Source of the DNA: Bacteroidales bacterium
GTDB lineage: Bacteria; Bacteroidota; Bacteroidia; Bacteroidales; WCHB1-69
Direction of reading: 5' to 3'
Assembly: GCA_031286285.1 (NCBI GenBank)
Contig: JAITUN010000245.1
Span: 1-51,566 of the forward strand
DNA length: 51,566 nucleotides
The position numbers and the translations under genes are program-made. Shown piece by piece: positions 22,981 through 33,044 of this stretch; the stretch's first letter is position 1; every line of letters begins with the position of its first letter. The notes under the pieces are model-generated. The model was not told the DNA's origin, made no database searches, and saw only the letters and a program-made list of their open reading frames with translations.

Positions 22981-25380
22981 ATGAACGAAATTATTGCAAA
23001 CGAAGTAAATTTTATTCCTCTTTTTTCTTTGGAAGATGAAGAAAAACTTAATAAAGAATTGGTAAGTGAACTGATTCCCATTCTTCCTTTAATGAATACT
23101 GTTCTTTTTCCCGGAATGGTAATTCCAATCACTGTTGGCAGAAGTAAATCCATAAAACTAACACAGGAACATTCTCGGAGTAACCAACCTATCGGTGTTA
23201 TTACTCATAAAGATAATGAGTTGGAAGAGCCGACCAAAGCAGATTTATATACTGTAGGAACATTAGCCCGTATTATCAAGTTTTTGTCTATGCCGGATGG
23301 CAGCGTTACGATTATAGTACAAGGTCTCAAGCGTTTTGAGCTGCTGGATATTGTAGAAACAGAACCTTACTACAAAGCTCGCGTTTGTGAATATATTACG
23401 AATGAATATACCCCCGAACTGAAAGGTAATTCCGATTTCGAAGCACTCATAGGCTCTATTAGAGATACTGCAATTTCAATGATACGGTTGTCGCCCAATC
23501 TCCCAAGAGAAGCCACTTACATGCTTCAAAACATCGAAAGTCCATCTTTTTTAATGAGTTTCATTGCATCTAATTTGTCGGTATCTGTGGAAGAACGACA
23601 ATCAATTTTGGAAATTCGCGATATTGAAGAGCGAGGAAAAGTAGTGTTAAAACTCTTGAATAAGGATCTACAAATGTCGGAGTTGAAGAATCAAATCCAA
23701 AACAAATCACGTCAAGAGATGGACAAGCAATCACGTGAATATATGCTACATCAGCAAATGAAAGCAATCCAGCAAGAACTAGGTGGTTCGCCTGCTGAAA
23801 AGGATACAAAGCAGTTGGAAGAAAGAGCAAAAGAAAAAAAATGGAACTAAGAAACAAAATTACTTTTTGAACGAGAACTAAAGAAACTACAACGTACTAA
23901 TCCTATGTCGCCCGATTACTCTATTCAACTCAATTATTTAGAACTGATGATGGATTTACCTTGGAACGAATTTGGCGAAGATAACTTTGATTTAGCCAGG
24001 GCTGCTGAGGTATTAGACAGAGATCATTTTGGTTTGGAGAAAGTGAAAGAGCGGATAATTGAATATTTGGCTGTGTTGAAGTTAAAAGGGGATATGAAAT
24101 CTCCTATTTTGTGTTTGGCAGGACCTCCCGGGGTGGGCAAAACATCGTTAGGAAAATCAATAGCAGAAGCAATTAACAGAAAATATATCCGCATCTCTTT
24201 AGGAGGTTTGCGCGATGAATCTGAGATTCGCGGACACAGAAAAACTTACATTGGCGCTATGCCGGGACGGATTATACAAAGCATGCGTAAAGCAAGACAG
24301 GCAAATCCGGTGTTTGTGTTAGATGAAATTGACAAAGTACTTGGAATGAATGTGCAGGGCGACCCCTCCGCTGCACTCTTGGAAGTTCTCGATCCGGAAC
24401 AAAATTCGACGTTTTACGATAACTATTTAGAAACTACCTTCGACTTGTCAAAAGTACTCTTTATTGCAACGGCAAACAATTTGGGAAATATCCATCCTGC
24501 GCTGTTAGACAGAATGGAAGTGATAGACATAGCAGGATATTTAATTGAAGAAAAGTTGAATATTGCCAAAAAACATTTAATTCCACGCCAACTGAAAGAG
24601 CACGGCATGGAAGAAAACGGGCTGCAATTTTCCGATGAAATATTAGAGCGCATCATCTCCGATTATACGCGAGAATCGGGTGTGCGAAATTTAGAGAAGT
24701 TGGTTGCCAAAATGATTCGGAAACGCGCCTCTCAATATGTGCGGGATGGAAAATTAGAAAAGGAAATCAAAATTTCCGATTTGTCAAAAACGTACGGCGC
24801 GCCCATCTTTCAAAAAGAGCGCTCGTTAGATAACAGCGTGCCGGGCGTGGCTATCGGCTTGGCGTGGACTGCCACGGGCGGCGAAATACTCTTTGTTGAA
24901 TCGGTAATCAATCCTGGTAAAAACGGTTTGACAATGACCGGTAATTTAGGCGATGTGATGAAAGAATCGGCCACAATTGCCTTTGAGTATCTGAAAACTT
25001 ATGCCAAAGAGTTCGGGATTGATGATACAATTTTTGAAAATACCCACATCCATTTGCATGTGCCGGAAGGGGCAACACCAAAAGATGGTCCCTCTGCAGG
25101 AATTACTATATTAACTTCAATGATTTCAGCGTTTACGAAGAAAACGGTGCGCCCGAAAATCGCCATGACGGGAGAGATTACTCTGCGAGGAAAGTTATTG
25201 CCCGTGGGCGGCATCAAAGAGAAGATATTAGCCGCCAAACGCTCCGGCATCTTCGACATCCTGTTATCTTCCGAAAACAAAAAAGATGTGGAAGATATTA
25301 AAGAACATTTTATTGAAGGAATGACGTTTCACTATTTCAGCGAGATGAAAGAAACAATGGGGTTTACAGAAGTGGTTTAA
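22981..25380 (+). pseudogene. lon: ATP-dependent Lon protease interrupted by one in-frame TAA (codon 290)
   Basis: The track shows two ORFs, 22981-23850 and 23905-25380. They are in the same frame, and between them the frame continues past TAA (23848-23850) as [17 protein letters not shown], exactly the expected Lon coiled coil. The whole reading has 799 sense-or-stop codons, a normal Lon length. First part: substrate-binding LON domain and helical region. Second part: Walker A GPPGVGKT, Walker [10 protein letters not shown], protease Ser in PKDGPSAG and Lys in [14 protein letters not shown], all intact. Options: a recent nonsense mutation, a base-calling error, or two polypeptides made by restart at ATG 23905. 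The absence of other decay argues for a very recent event or an error. Confidence 0.9.
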
Positions 25381-25573
25381 GTAATTGATTCATGAGAGGA
25401 TTTGAGCGCGCTTCTCCTATTTTTTTATTATGTAATAATTATCATCTTTTTTTTTACCCCACCAATGAACCTTTTGCCCCTTAATTATAATTTTAGCTAT
25501 TTTTGAGTTAGGCATATATTAATAATTATTATTTAGCAGACTATTCATACTTAATTCGCAAAAATTTATATTT

Positions 25574-27340
25574 ATGGAACCTAAAAGAATTTTCGACATC
25601 TTGTCTCATTATCAAAGCAGATATCCCAATCAAGAAGTAGCCTTAGCAGGAAAAATTGGAAAACAATGGAAAAAATATTCTATTGCTGAATATGTTGAGT
25701 TTACAAACAATCTATCTTTTGGCATGATAAAATTGGGTATTAACCCCGGTGATAAAGTAGGTGTTATCTCAACAAACAGACCCGAATGGAATATGCTGGA
25801 TATGGCTATTATGCAAATAGGGGCAATAACTGTGCCTATTTACCCTACTTTAGCAGGCCATGAATATAAATACATATTAAATCATGCAGAAATAAAGTTG
25901 GTCTTTTTAGAAGGGGCAGAACTAATGGAAAAAATATCTTTAATAGTCTCAGATATTGTTGAATTAAAACATATTTACACTTTTGTTGATAGAAAAAAAT
26001 ACCCTTATTTTCAACAACTTGTAGATTTTGGCAAGGAAAATCCTAACATAGATGAATTAGAAAAACGAAAAACTGAAGTAAATTCTTCAGAATGCTCAAC
26101 AATTATTTATACTTCCGGGACAACAGGTGTGCCCAAGGGAGTAATGTTATCACACGACAATCTAATGGGACAGGTTTTAAATTTACGTCAAATTCCTGAG
26201 CCATGGTCCAATATTGCATTTAGCTTTTTACCTTTGTGCCATGCTTATGAGCGGATGTTGGTACTTCTCTACCAATATCTCGGAATGTCGGTGTATTATG
26301 CTCAAAATTTGGGTACAATTGCCGAAAACATTAAAGAGGTTAAACCCACAATGATGTCAACTGTGCCAAGAATGTTGGAAAAAATTTATGACAAAATATA
26401 TGTTTCAAGCAATAGTATGCCCTGGCTAACAAAAACTATTTTCCGTTGGGCGGTGCGCCTTGCTTGCGAATACAAAATTCAGTCTCATGACCGTACCTGG
26501 TGGTATAATCAAAAACACCGAATCGCAGATAAGTTGGTTTACAGTAAGATTCGCAATAATATTGGCGGCAATTTCGATATTGTGGTTTCGGGAGCTGCAA
26601 GCATTCAACCTCGGCTGGCGTCATTTTTTTCTGCTATAGGGATGCCTGTTTTTGAAGGATACGGGTTAACGGAAACATCACCTGTTGTTGCTGTAAGTTG
26701 CAGAGAAATTAATGGAAGAGAAGCAGGAACAGTGGGATTCCCGCTGCCAGGCGTTGAAGTAAAAATTGCTGAAAATAGCGAAGTTTGCTGCCGCGGACAC
26801 AATGTGATGATGGGATATTATAAAGATGAAACTCTAACCAAAACTGTAATAGATGAAGAAGGTTGGTTTCATTCGGGTGATCTAGGTAAAATTAACGAAA
26901 AAGGACAACTAATTTTAACCGGAAGAATGAAAAATTTGTTCAAAACATCTTTAGGAAAATATATTAACCCTCAATTGGTAGAAGAGAAATTTTCAGAATC
27001 ACCTTTTATTGAAAATATTGTAGTGATGGGCGAAGGACAAAAATTCGCTATTGCGCTCGTTTCTCCCGATTTTAATTTTCTACAAGGATGGTGCTTACGT
27101 CACAATATTGAGTATAAAAACCCTCAACAAATTGTGAATGTCCCAGAAATTATTAAGCGTTATAATCGAGAAATGGTGAAATACAACTCCCATTTTGGAG
27201 ATACAGAACAAATTAAAAAATTTAAACTTATTCCTGATGAGTGGTCACAATTTACTGAAATCCTTACTCCCACACTTAAAGTGAAACGAAATTTAGTTCA
27301 GGAAAGATATAAAGATGTTATTGAAAAGTTGTTTCAATAA
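25574..27340 (+). CDS. Long-chain fatty-acid--CoA ligase (AMP-forming), paralogue 2
   Basis: 588 residues, same family and layout as the gene at 3808: P-loop IIYTSGTTGVPKGV (177-190), LPLCHAYER, FEGYGLTETSPVVAV, HSGDLG and TGRMKNLFKTSLGKYINP. It makes acyl-CoA from fatty acid, ATP and CoA in the cytoplasm. It is a diverged paralogue: the region after the P-loop and the C-terminal third differ clearly from copy 1, so the two probably differ in chain length or expression. It stands alone, between lon and a convergent DUF2795 gene ten bases away. Confidence 0.93.
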   Translation: MEPKRIFDILSHYQSRYPNQEVALAGKIGKQWKKYSIAEYVEFTNNLSFGMIKLGINPGDKVGVISTNRPEWNMLDMAIMQIGAITVPIYPTLAGHEYKYILNHAEIKLVFLEGAELMEKISLIVSDIVELKHIYTFVDRKKYPYFQQLVDFGKENPNIDELEKRKTEVNSSECSTIIYTSGTTGVPKGVMLSHDNLMGQVLNLRQIPEPWSNIAFSFLPLCHAYERMLVLLYQYLGMSVYYAQNLGTIAENIKEVKPTMMSTVPRMLEKIYDKIYVSSNSMPWLTKTIFRWAVRLACEYKIQSHDRTWWYNQKHRIADKLVYSKIRNNIGGNFDIVVSGAASIQPRLASFFSAIGMPVFEGYGLTETSPVVAVSCREINGREAGTVGFPLPGVEVKIAENSEVCCRGHNVMMGYYKDETLTKTVIDEEGWFHSGDLGKINEKGQLILTGRMKNLFKTSLGKYINPQLVEEKFSESPFIENIVVMGEGQKFAIALVSPDFNFLQGWCLRHNIEYKNPQQIVNVPEIIKRYNREMVKYNSHFGDTEQIKKFKLIPDEWSQFTEILTPTLKVKRNLVQERYKDVIEKLFQ

Positions 27341-27350
27341 AAAAAGATGA

Positions 27351-27572
27351 TTAAGATTCATCTTCTGGGAAAAAAAAGTCGTCTTTGGTAGGATAATCTG
27401 GCCATAAATCTTCAATATTATCATACACCTCACCCTCATCTTCAATCTCTTTTAAGTTTTCAATAACAGCCATGGGAGTTCCTGAACGCAGTGCATAATC
27501 AATCAATTCTTCTTTGGTTGCCGGCCAGGGGGCATCTTCTAATTTTGAGGCTAATTCTAACGTCCAATACAT
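27351..27572 (-). CDS. DUF2795 family small acidic protein
   Basis: 73 residues. LEDAPWPATKEELIDYALRSG followed by PMAVIENLKEIEDEGEVYDNIEDLWPDYP is the DUF2795 pattern common in Bacteroidota; the tail is very acidic (DDFFFPEDES). Cytoplasmic, function unknown. It is convergent with the acyl-CoA ligase, with ten bases between stops. Confidence 0.85.
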   Translation of the reverse strand: MYWTLELASKLEDAPWPATKEELIDYALRSGTPMAVIENLKEIEDEGEVYDNIEDLWPDYPTKDDFFFPEDES

Positions 27573-27658
27573 AAAAAAACTATTTTAAAATTCTTTTTTA
27601 ATGGGGCGCAAAAATATACTTTTACAAATAGGATAATATAGCTTATACAAATTTTTAT

Positions 27659-28198
27659 TTATCTCATTTTTAAATACTTCTCTGGAATATATTTTTTTTT
27701 ATGTAGAAATCGTGCTAAAATAAAGAAGTAATCCGAAAGTCTATTGGTTATCTGAAGCAGAAGTAAAAAATAATTGTTTTGTGTACAAAAGTGTGATATT
27801 TTTCTCTCTAATTTCCTACAAACTGTACGACAAATATGAGCCTGAGCTATAGCAAGTGAACCCTGTGGCAGTAAAAAACTTTGTATGGGATTTAAGTCAT
27901 TATTCATTATATCTATTTCTTTTTCAATAGTTTTTAGAAATGGTTCCCACAAAATTTCATTCCAATATTGTTCATATTTTTCTTTTGGAGTTGCTAAAAT
28001 TGCACCCATGATAAATAATTTTTCCTGAATTTCTGAAAGAAACGGATTTGTTTCTATAGCCATCAACATTCCAATGTGTGCATTCAATTCATCGCATGTG
28101 CCATAAACATCAAGAATGGGTTCAGATTTACTTATTCTATCTCCGCCCAACAAAGAAGTGGTGCCGTCATCTCCGGTTTTGGTATAAATTTTGTTCAT
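27659..28198 (-). CDS. Cob(I)alamin adenosyltransferase, PduO type
   Basis: The track begins at a TTG (28207); ATG 28198 (MNKIYTKTGDDGTTSLLGG) is the typical PduO-type start and gives 179 residues. Family residues: TKTGDDG (ATP loop), YGTCDELNAHIG, RTVCRKLERKI (the conserved R-x-V-C-R-R-x-E-R with one Arg replaced by Lys) and TNRLSDYFFILAR. It transfers adenosyl from ATP to cob(I)alamin, giving coenzyme B12 for enzymes such as methylmalonyl-CoA mutase. It lies alone, divergent from bamA. The Arg-to-Lys change is conservative and activity is likely. Confidence 0.92.
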   Translation of the reverse strand: MNKIYTKTGDDGTTSLLGGDRISKSEPILDVYGTCDELNAHIGMLMAIETNPFLSEIQEKLFIMGAILATPKEKYEQYWNEILWEPFLKTIEKEIDIMNNDLNPIQSFLLPQGSLAIAQAHICRTVCRKLERKISHFCTQNNYFLLLLQITNRLSDYFFILARFLHKKKYIPEKYLKMR

Positions 28199-28399
28199 AC
28201 AGGGCAAGTTATTAATAATAAAAATAAACGGAAATATACCCTATGTTATTGTAACTCCCTACTTCCATTCATAATACTTTTACTTTTAGACATTACAATT
28301 TCTGGGGTTGTTTCAACTTGCTTATACATTTCAAACCATAAGAAAGCGAAAAGATCTATTTATAAATCCTCCTAATCTATTTGTAGTTGCTATTTTTTC

Positions 28400-28407
28400 T
28401 ATATTTG
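28400..28407 (+). promoter_or_regulatory. -7 box TATATTTG of bamA
   Basis: TATATTTG matches TAnnTTTG exactly, 23 bases before the bamA ATG. A TTTG at 28380-28383 could be the -33 box at a short spacing of 16. Confidence 0.6.
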
Positions 28408-28430
28408 CCGACTAATTTTTTACCCTGTAA

Positions 28431-31049
28431 ATGACTTGTTTTTTCCGTAAGTTACTTTTCTTTATTATTCTGTTAAGAGTTTGTGGATTATTTTGTTACA
28501 GTCAAGTACAACTACCTGCTGAAGATGAAAACATAGATCAGATACTAAATTTTTCTGCGCCAAAAACTTATGAAGTGGGGGGAATAACTTATTCAGGAGT
28601 TGTCAATTTCGACACACGACTTCTCTTTTTTAAAGTAGGTGACTTTATTGAAATACCCGGAGAACAAATTTCAAAGTCTATTAAAAATATTTGGAAATCA
28701 GGACTATATGAAGATATTGATATTACTCTTTCTAAAGTAGTAGATGATGTAGCTTTTATTAATGTGCATGTAACTGAACGAAATCGTTTGGTTGCTTTTG
28801 GATTTAGAGGAATAAAAAAGAATCAGGAAACCGACCTTAGAGACAAAATTAAATTAGCCCAAGGAAATATTGTTAACGAAAATATGATACAAACTTGTAT
28901 CAATGTAATAAAAAAATACTATATCGAAAAAGGATTCTATAATTGTGAAGTAAAAACAGATATTAATCCTGACCAAAAAGTCAGCAACGGAGTAAGTATA
29001 ATTTTTAACATTAATAAAGGAAAGAAAGTTAAAATTGATCGTATTTATATAACAGGCATCAGTGTCCCTCAAGGAAAATTAACGAAGGTAATGAAAGGAA
29101 CAAAAGAAAGAACACGTTTTGAAATCATTTCTAAAGCAGATACTGTTTTCTTGTTTATGATTAAGAATTTAGATTATTATAAGTCAAAAGATTTATTGGA
29201 ACATTTGGATGACTATTTTTCCGAGCGCGTAAAATTTAGAATTGCAAAATCATCAAAATTTATACGAGATTCCTACGAGGGTGATAAAGTAAGTATAATC
29301 AATAAATTAAATGACTTTGGTTATCGAGACGCCTTTTTACAATTTGATACTGTAGTATTTGAAGATAGTTATGCAAATATTTTCATAGATGTTCACCAAG
29401 GTAATAAATATTTCTTTAGGAATATTGATTTTGTGGGAAATACAAAATATTCGACCCACATATTAAAAGAGATTCTTAATATTGAGAAAGGAGATGTATA
29501 TAACCAATCTTTATTGAATGAAAGATTGTTACAAGATAAAAACGGTAATGATTTAGCTTCATTGTATATGAATGACGGCTACTTATTTTTCAATGCCATC
29601 CCTGTAGAAATAAGAATAGATAAAGATTCAATTGATTTGGAAATTCGTATTAGAGAGGGTAAACAAGCCACATACAATAATATAACAGTATCGGGTAATA
29701 ATAAAACTAGTGATAGGGTAATTATACGAGAAGTAGCTACAATTCCTGGGCAAATGTTTAATAGACAAGACTTAATTCGTTCTCAGCAAATGTTGCTTTC
29801 TATGCAATATTTTAATCAAGAATCTATTAATGTGATACCTAAACCGAACGAGACAGATGGAACAGTAGATTTAGAATATGTTGTAGAGGAAGCGTCTTCA
29901 GACCAATTGGAGCTATCGCTGGGATATGGAGCAACGGGTTTGGTATTGAGTGCGGGAGTTTCATTTAATAACTTTTCATTCAAAAAATTCTTTAAAAAAG
30001 AAGCATGGAACCCTATTCCATCCGGAGATGGACAGAAACTAGCATTCAGAGCTTCTACCAATGCTATTTGGTATCAATATTATTCAGTATCGTTTACTGA
30101 ACCTTGGGTGGGGGGTACAAAACCAAACTCTTTATCTGCTGCTTTAAGCTATCAAATACAAACCAATGGTTATAAAAAATCAGATAACAGATACGCTTTT
30201 ATTAAAATATTGGGTTTTTCTATAAGTTACGGACAAAAACTTCAATGGCCGGATGACTATTTCCAAATGTCTCATACACTTTTATATCAACGTTATAATG
30301 TTAGTAATTACGGTTCTGTTTTCGTTTTCGCTAATGGGTTTTCTAACAATATAAGCTATATTTTAACTATAGGACGAAATTCTGTTGATGCACCTATATA
30401 TCCTCGTCAAGGATCAGAAATAATGTTTTCAGTACAACTTACTCCACCTTATTCGCTCTTTTCAAAGACAGATTATGCTAATGCTCCTCCACAAGTTAAA
30501 TATCGTTGGTTAGAGATGCATAAATGGAAATTTAATATTTCATGGTTCACACGTATTGTGGAAAATTTTGTTGTTAACTTACGCTTAAAATCTGGATTTA
30601 TGGGTTGTTATAACAAAAAAATCGGCATCTCTCCTTTCGAACGTTTCTATTTGGGGGGTGACGGATTGTCAAATTATGCTTTAGATGGAAGAGAAGTAAT
30701 TGGTATGAGGGGGTATGATGATTCTTCATTAACACCTTTTAATTTTGGAGAACCTATAGGGGGTGCAATCTATAATAAGTTCACAGCCGAATTAAGATAC
30801 CCTATCACACTAAACCCAAGCGCTACTATTTATCTGTTAGGGTTTGTAGAGGCAGGAAACTGTTGGTTGGATAAACGTCAATTCTCATCATTTAAACTCT
30901 ATAAATCAGCCGGAGTGGGTGTTAGAGTATTCCTGCCCATGTTCGGATTGCTTGGGTTTGATTGGGGATACGGATTTGATGAGATTCCCGGAAGAATTGG
31001 GGCGCATAAAGGACACTTTCATATCTCTATTAACTCTTCTATTGATTAA
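28431..31049 (+). CDS. bamA: BamA, outer-membrane protein assembly factor (Omp85)
   Basis: 872 residues. An N-terminal signal region (FFIILLRVCGLFCYSQ) is followed by POTRA domains, for example ITYSGVVNFDTRLLFFKVGD, GFRGIKKNQETDLRDKI, IYITGISVPQGKL, IDFVGNTKYSTHILKEIL and ITVSGNNKTSDRVIIREV. The C-terminal barrel contains the Omp85 signature LGGDGLSNYALDGREVIGMRGYDD. Length and order match Bacteroidota BamA. It inserts beta-barrel proteins into the outer membrane. The ompH/skp-like gene follows 49 bases downstream, the typical pairing; uppS, often upstream, is not present. Confidence 0.95.
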   Translation: MTCFFRKLLFFIILLRVCGLFCYSQVQLPAEDENIDQILNFSAPKTYEVGGITYSGVVNFDTRLLFFKVGDFIEIPGEQISKSIKNIWKSGLYEDIDITLSKVVDDVAFINVHVTERNRLVAFGFRGIKKNQETDLRDKIKLAQGNIVNENMIQTCINVIKKYYIEKGFYNCEVKTDINPDQKVSNGVSIIFNINKGKKVKIDRIYITGISVPQGKLTKVMKGTKERTRFEIISKADTVFLFMIKNLDYYKSKDLLEHLDDYFSERVKFRIAKSSKFIRDSYEGDKVSIINKLNDFGYRDAFLQFDTVVFEDSYANIFIDVHQGNKYFFRNIDFVGNTKYSTHILKEILNIEKGDVYNQSLLNERLLQDKNGNDLASLYMNDGYLFFNAIPVEIRIDKDSIDLEIRIREGKQATYNNITVSGNNKTSDRVIIREVATIPGQMFNRQDLIRSQQMLLSMQYFNQESINVIPKPNETDGTVDLEYVVEEASSDQLELSLGYGATGLVLSAGVSFNNFSFKKFFKKEAWNPIPSGDGQKLAFRASTNAIWYQYYSVSFTEPWVGGTKPNSLSAALSYQIQTNGYKKSDNRYAFIKILGFSISYGQKLQWPDDYFQMSHTLLYQRYNVSNYGSVFVFANGFSNNISYILTIGRNSVDAPIYPRQGSEIMFSVQLTPPYSLFSKTDYANAPPQVKYRWLEMHKWKFNISWFTRIVENFVVNLRLKSGFMGCYNKKIGISPFERFYLGGDGLSNYALDGREVIGMRGYDDSSLTPFNFGEPIGGAIYNKFTAELRYPITLNPSATIYLLGFVEAGNCWLDKRQFSSFKLYKSAGVGVRVFLPMFGLLGFDWGYGFDEIPGRIGAHKGHFHISINSSID

Positions 31050-31098
31050 TAGTTAATAATAATCATTTAAAAAACACGTTACATTCAAAAATTATTTT

Positions 31099-31620
31099 AT
31101 GAAAAAATTCCTCTTTTTATTAACCTTGGTTTTTATTTTGTCGTTTACGGCATTCTCTCAAAAATATGGATATATAGACTCTGAATATATTTTAGGAAAT
31201 ATTCCGGAATATAAAGAAGCTCAAAAAGAGTTGGATAGAATTGCTGCAAACTGGCAAAAAGATATTGAAAAAAAATTCTCTTCTATTGATTCTATGTATA
31301 AAAAATATCAGGTAGAAGCTATTACATTACCTGAAAATCTTAAACAAAAAAGGGAAGAAGCCATAATAAAAGCAGAACAAGAAGCAAAAGAGCTACAAAA
31401 AAAACGATTCGGAAAAGATGGAGACTTGTTTAAGAAAAGAGAAGAGTTGGTTAAACCCATCCAAGATAGAGTTTTTAATGCTATAGAATCATTCGCAAAA
31501 GATAGAGGTTATGCTTTTGTTTTTGACGTAGCAGGCTCTATGACAATAGTTTACGCTGACTCTAAATTTGATTTAAATGAACAAGTGATGCAACGGCTTG
31601 GGATCTCGGTAAAAGAATAG
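31099..31620 (+). CDS. OmpH/Skp-family periplasmic chaperone
   Basis: 173 residues: signal peptide (MKKFLFLLTLVFILSFTAFSQ), the Skp opening KYGYIDSEYILGNIPEYKEAQKELD, a long charged coiled coil (about 45-120) and the closing VVDVAG-like FVFDVAGSMTIVYAD. Skp trimers hold unfolded barrels in the periplasm and deliver them to BamA. It follows bamA closely, consistent with one operon. Confidence 0.93.
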   Translation: MKKFLFLLTLVFILSFTAFSQKYGYIDSEYILGNIPEYKEAQKELDRIAANWQKDIEKKFSSIDSMYKKYQVEAITLPENLKQKREEAIIKAEQEAKELQKKRFGKDGDLFKKREELVKPIQDRVFNAIESFAKDRGYAFVFDVAGSMTIVYADSKFDLNEQVMQRLGISVKE

Positions 31621-31700
31621 TTTTTAAATATTATATACACAAATAGTTAAGACTGTACCTGTTGCGTATACCATTTATCTATATATTTTTAATAAAACTA

Positions 31701-32330
31701 ATGTCTAAAGCTATTTCTTTTCTGTTTTCTGCTTTCTGCTTTCTGATTATTCTATACATTAGCATAGAGGGATGTTTTGCGCAAGCAAAGAAAGCACCCA
31801 AAGATTCTCCTCATTTTGTATATCAATCCTCACTTTCATTAGCTTATGGAATTGGAAAGAATTATAATGGAACAAGTACTCTTCCTAACGGCAATCTCTC
31901 TTTTGAAATTCAACAAATAATAGCTTATCAATTTAACAATTACTTCTTTACAGGGGTTGGTACTGGGCTTGATTTTTGGTTTTGTGAAAAAAAAACATCC
32001 ACTTTTATTCCGATCTATGCTAATGCTACTGCCAAATTTATGGATAAGAAAACGGCGCCTTTTCTCTTTGTTAATTTAGGGTATGCTTTCAAATGGCAAG
32101 TAGAGAAAAAAATAGAAGAAAATATTTTTTATGGAACCAAAGCCGGGATCTTTTTCCAAACCGGTCTTGGATTGAATTTGAAATTTTCTGAGAAATTGTC
32201 TCTTCTTTTTTCAGCCTACTATAAAATGCAGCAATCTGCAATTCAATTCAGAGAAAGTCCGCTTTTATTAGCGGAAACAAAAAACCAGCTTTTTCATTTT
32301 ATAGGAATAAAAATTGGGGTTTTATATTAG
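31701..32330 (+). CDS. Outer-membrane beta-barrel protein, unknown function
   Basis: The track starts at TTG 31662; ATG 31701 is preferred because it begins a clean signal peptide (MSKAISFLFSAFCFLIILYIS...FAQ). That gives 209 residues. The mature part has barrel-type alternation: SLSLAYGIGKNYNG, FFTGVGTGLDFWF, APFLFVNLGYAF, FQTGLGLNLKFSEKLSLLFSAYY, ending in GIKIGVLY. It is 18 bases upstream of the HdrC-like gene, possibly just by position. No more precise family can be supported. Confidence 0.78.
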   Translation: MSKAISFLFSAFCFLIILYISIEGCFAQAKKAPKDSPHFVYQSSLSLAYGIGKNYNGTSTLPNGNLSFEIQQIIAYQFNNYFFTGVGTGLDFWFCEKKTSTFIPIYANATAKFMDKKTAPFLFVNLGYAFKWQVEKKIEENIFYGTKAGIFFQTGLGLNLKFSEKLSLLFSAYYKMQQSAIQFRESPLLLAETKNQLFHFIGIKIGVLY

Positions 32331-32348
32331 TTTTTAGTTGTTAAAAAC

Positions 32349-33044
32349 ATGGGCAATCTTACCACTTTACTTTTACAGGATGTACGTTTTCAGGAAGCGC
32401 TAAATGCGTGTATGAATTGCGGAGTTTGCACTGCCATTTGTCCTTCTGCCGAATTTTATAATTATGACCCTCGGAAAATTTGCGATATTGTACAACGCGA
32501 AGAGGACTCTGAAATTGAAAAGTTATTACGTTCAGAAACAATTTGGTATTGTGGCGAATGTATGTCTTGTGCCACACGGTGTCCAAGAGGTAATACGCCC
32601 GGTTTGGTCATTATTGCTTTGCGGAAAATTGCACAACAACTTGGCTATTTCGTTAATAGTGAGAAAGGACGACAACAATACTTCATTAAGAAAGTGATAG
32701 GGGGTTCTATTTTAGATAGCGGATATTGTGTACACCCCGATATTGTTGTTCCTGAATTGCACCCCGAACAAGGTCCAATTTGGAAATGGTATCGTGATAA
32801 TATTAAAGAGATTGCCCCTAAGGTTGGCGCTAACTATCATGGCGAAGGTGCCGGTGCATTGAAAAGATTAGATGAAAAAAGTCTGCAAGAGATTAAAGAA
32901 ATTTTTGAGGCTACAGGCGCACTCGATTTTCACAATAACATTGATTGGTTTTCAACTGAAAAAAGAGGCGCTACTTCAGAAGAAGATTATTTAAACGAAA
33001 TTTATACTTCTAATAATAAAACACATAATCGTAGAGAATTATGA
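32349..33044 (+). CDS. HdrC-like 4Fe-4S protein (heterodisulfide reductase subunit C family)
   Basis: 231 residues. Two complete cubane-cluster motifs: CMNCGVCTAICP (C21, C24, C27, C31) and CGECMSCATRCP (C68, C71, C74, C78), then the HdrC-typical RGNTPGLVIIALRKIA. After about residue 120 the protein continues with GGSILDSGYCVHPDIVVPELHP, longer than methanogen HdrC. It passes electrons to its partner HdrB-like protein in an electron-bifurcating or thiol/disulfide-related complex. The stop overlaps the HdrB-like ATG by four bases. No HdrA-like flavoprotein is in the window. Confidence 0.9.
   Translation: MGNLTTLLLQDVRFQEALNACMNCGVCTAICPSAEFYNYDPRKICDIVQREEDSEIEKLLRSETIWYCGECMSCATRCPRGNTPGLVIIALRKIAQQLGYFVNSEKGRQQYFIKKVIGGSILDSGYCVHPDIVVPELHPEQGPIWKWYRDNIKEIAPKVGANYHGEGAGALKRLDEKSLQEIKEIFEATGALDFHNNIDWFSTEKRGATSEEDYLNEIYTSNNKTHNRREL

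Noticed and set aside
23848-23850. TAA in lon as a recoded sense codon
   Set aside because: TAA ends many other genes here and no recoding element is seen; a mutation or error is simpler.
25381-25573. Possible RNA or terminator in the gap after lon
   Set aside because: Only a short imperfect hairpin around AGCGCGCT; nothing convincing.
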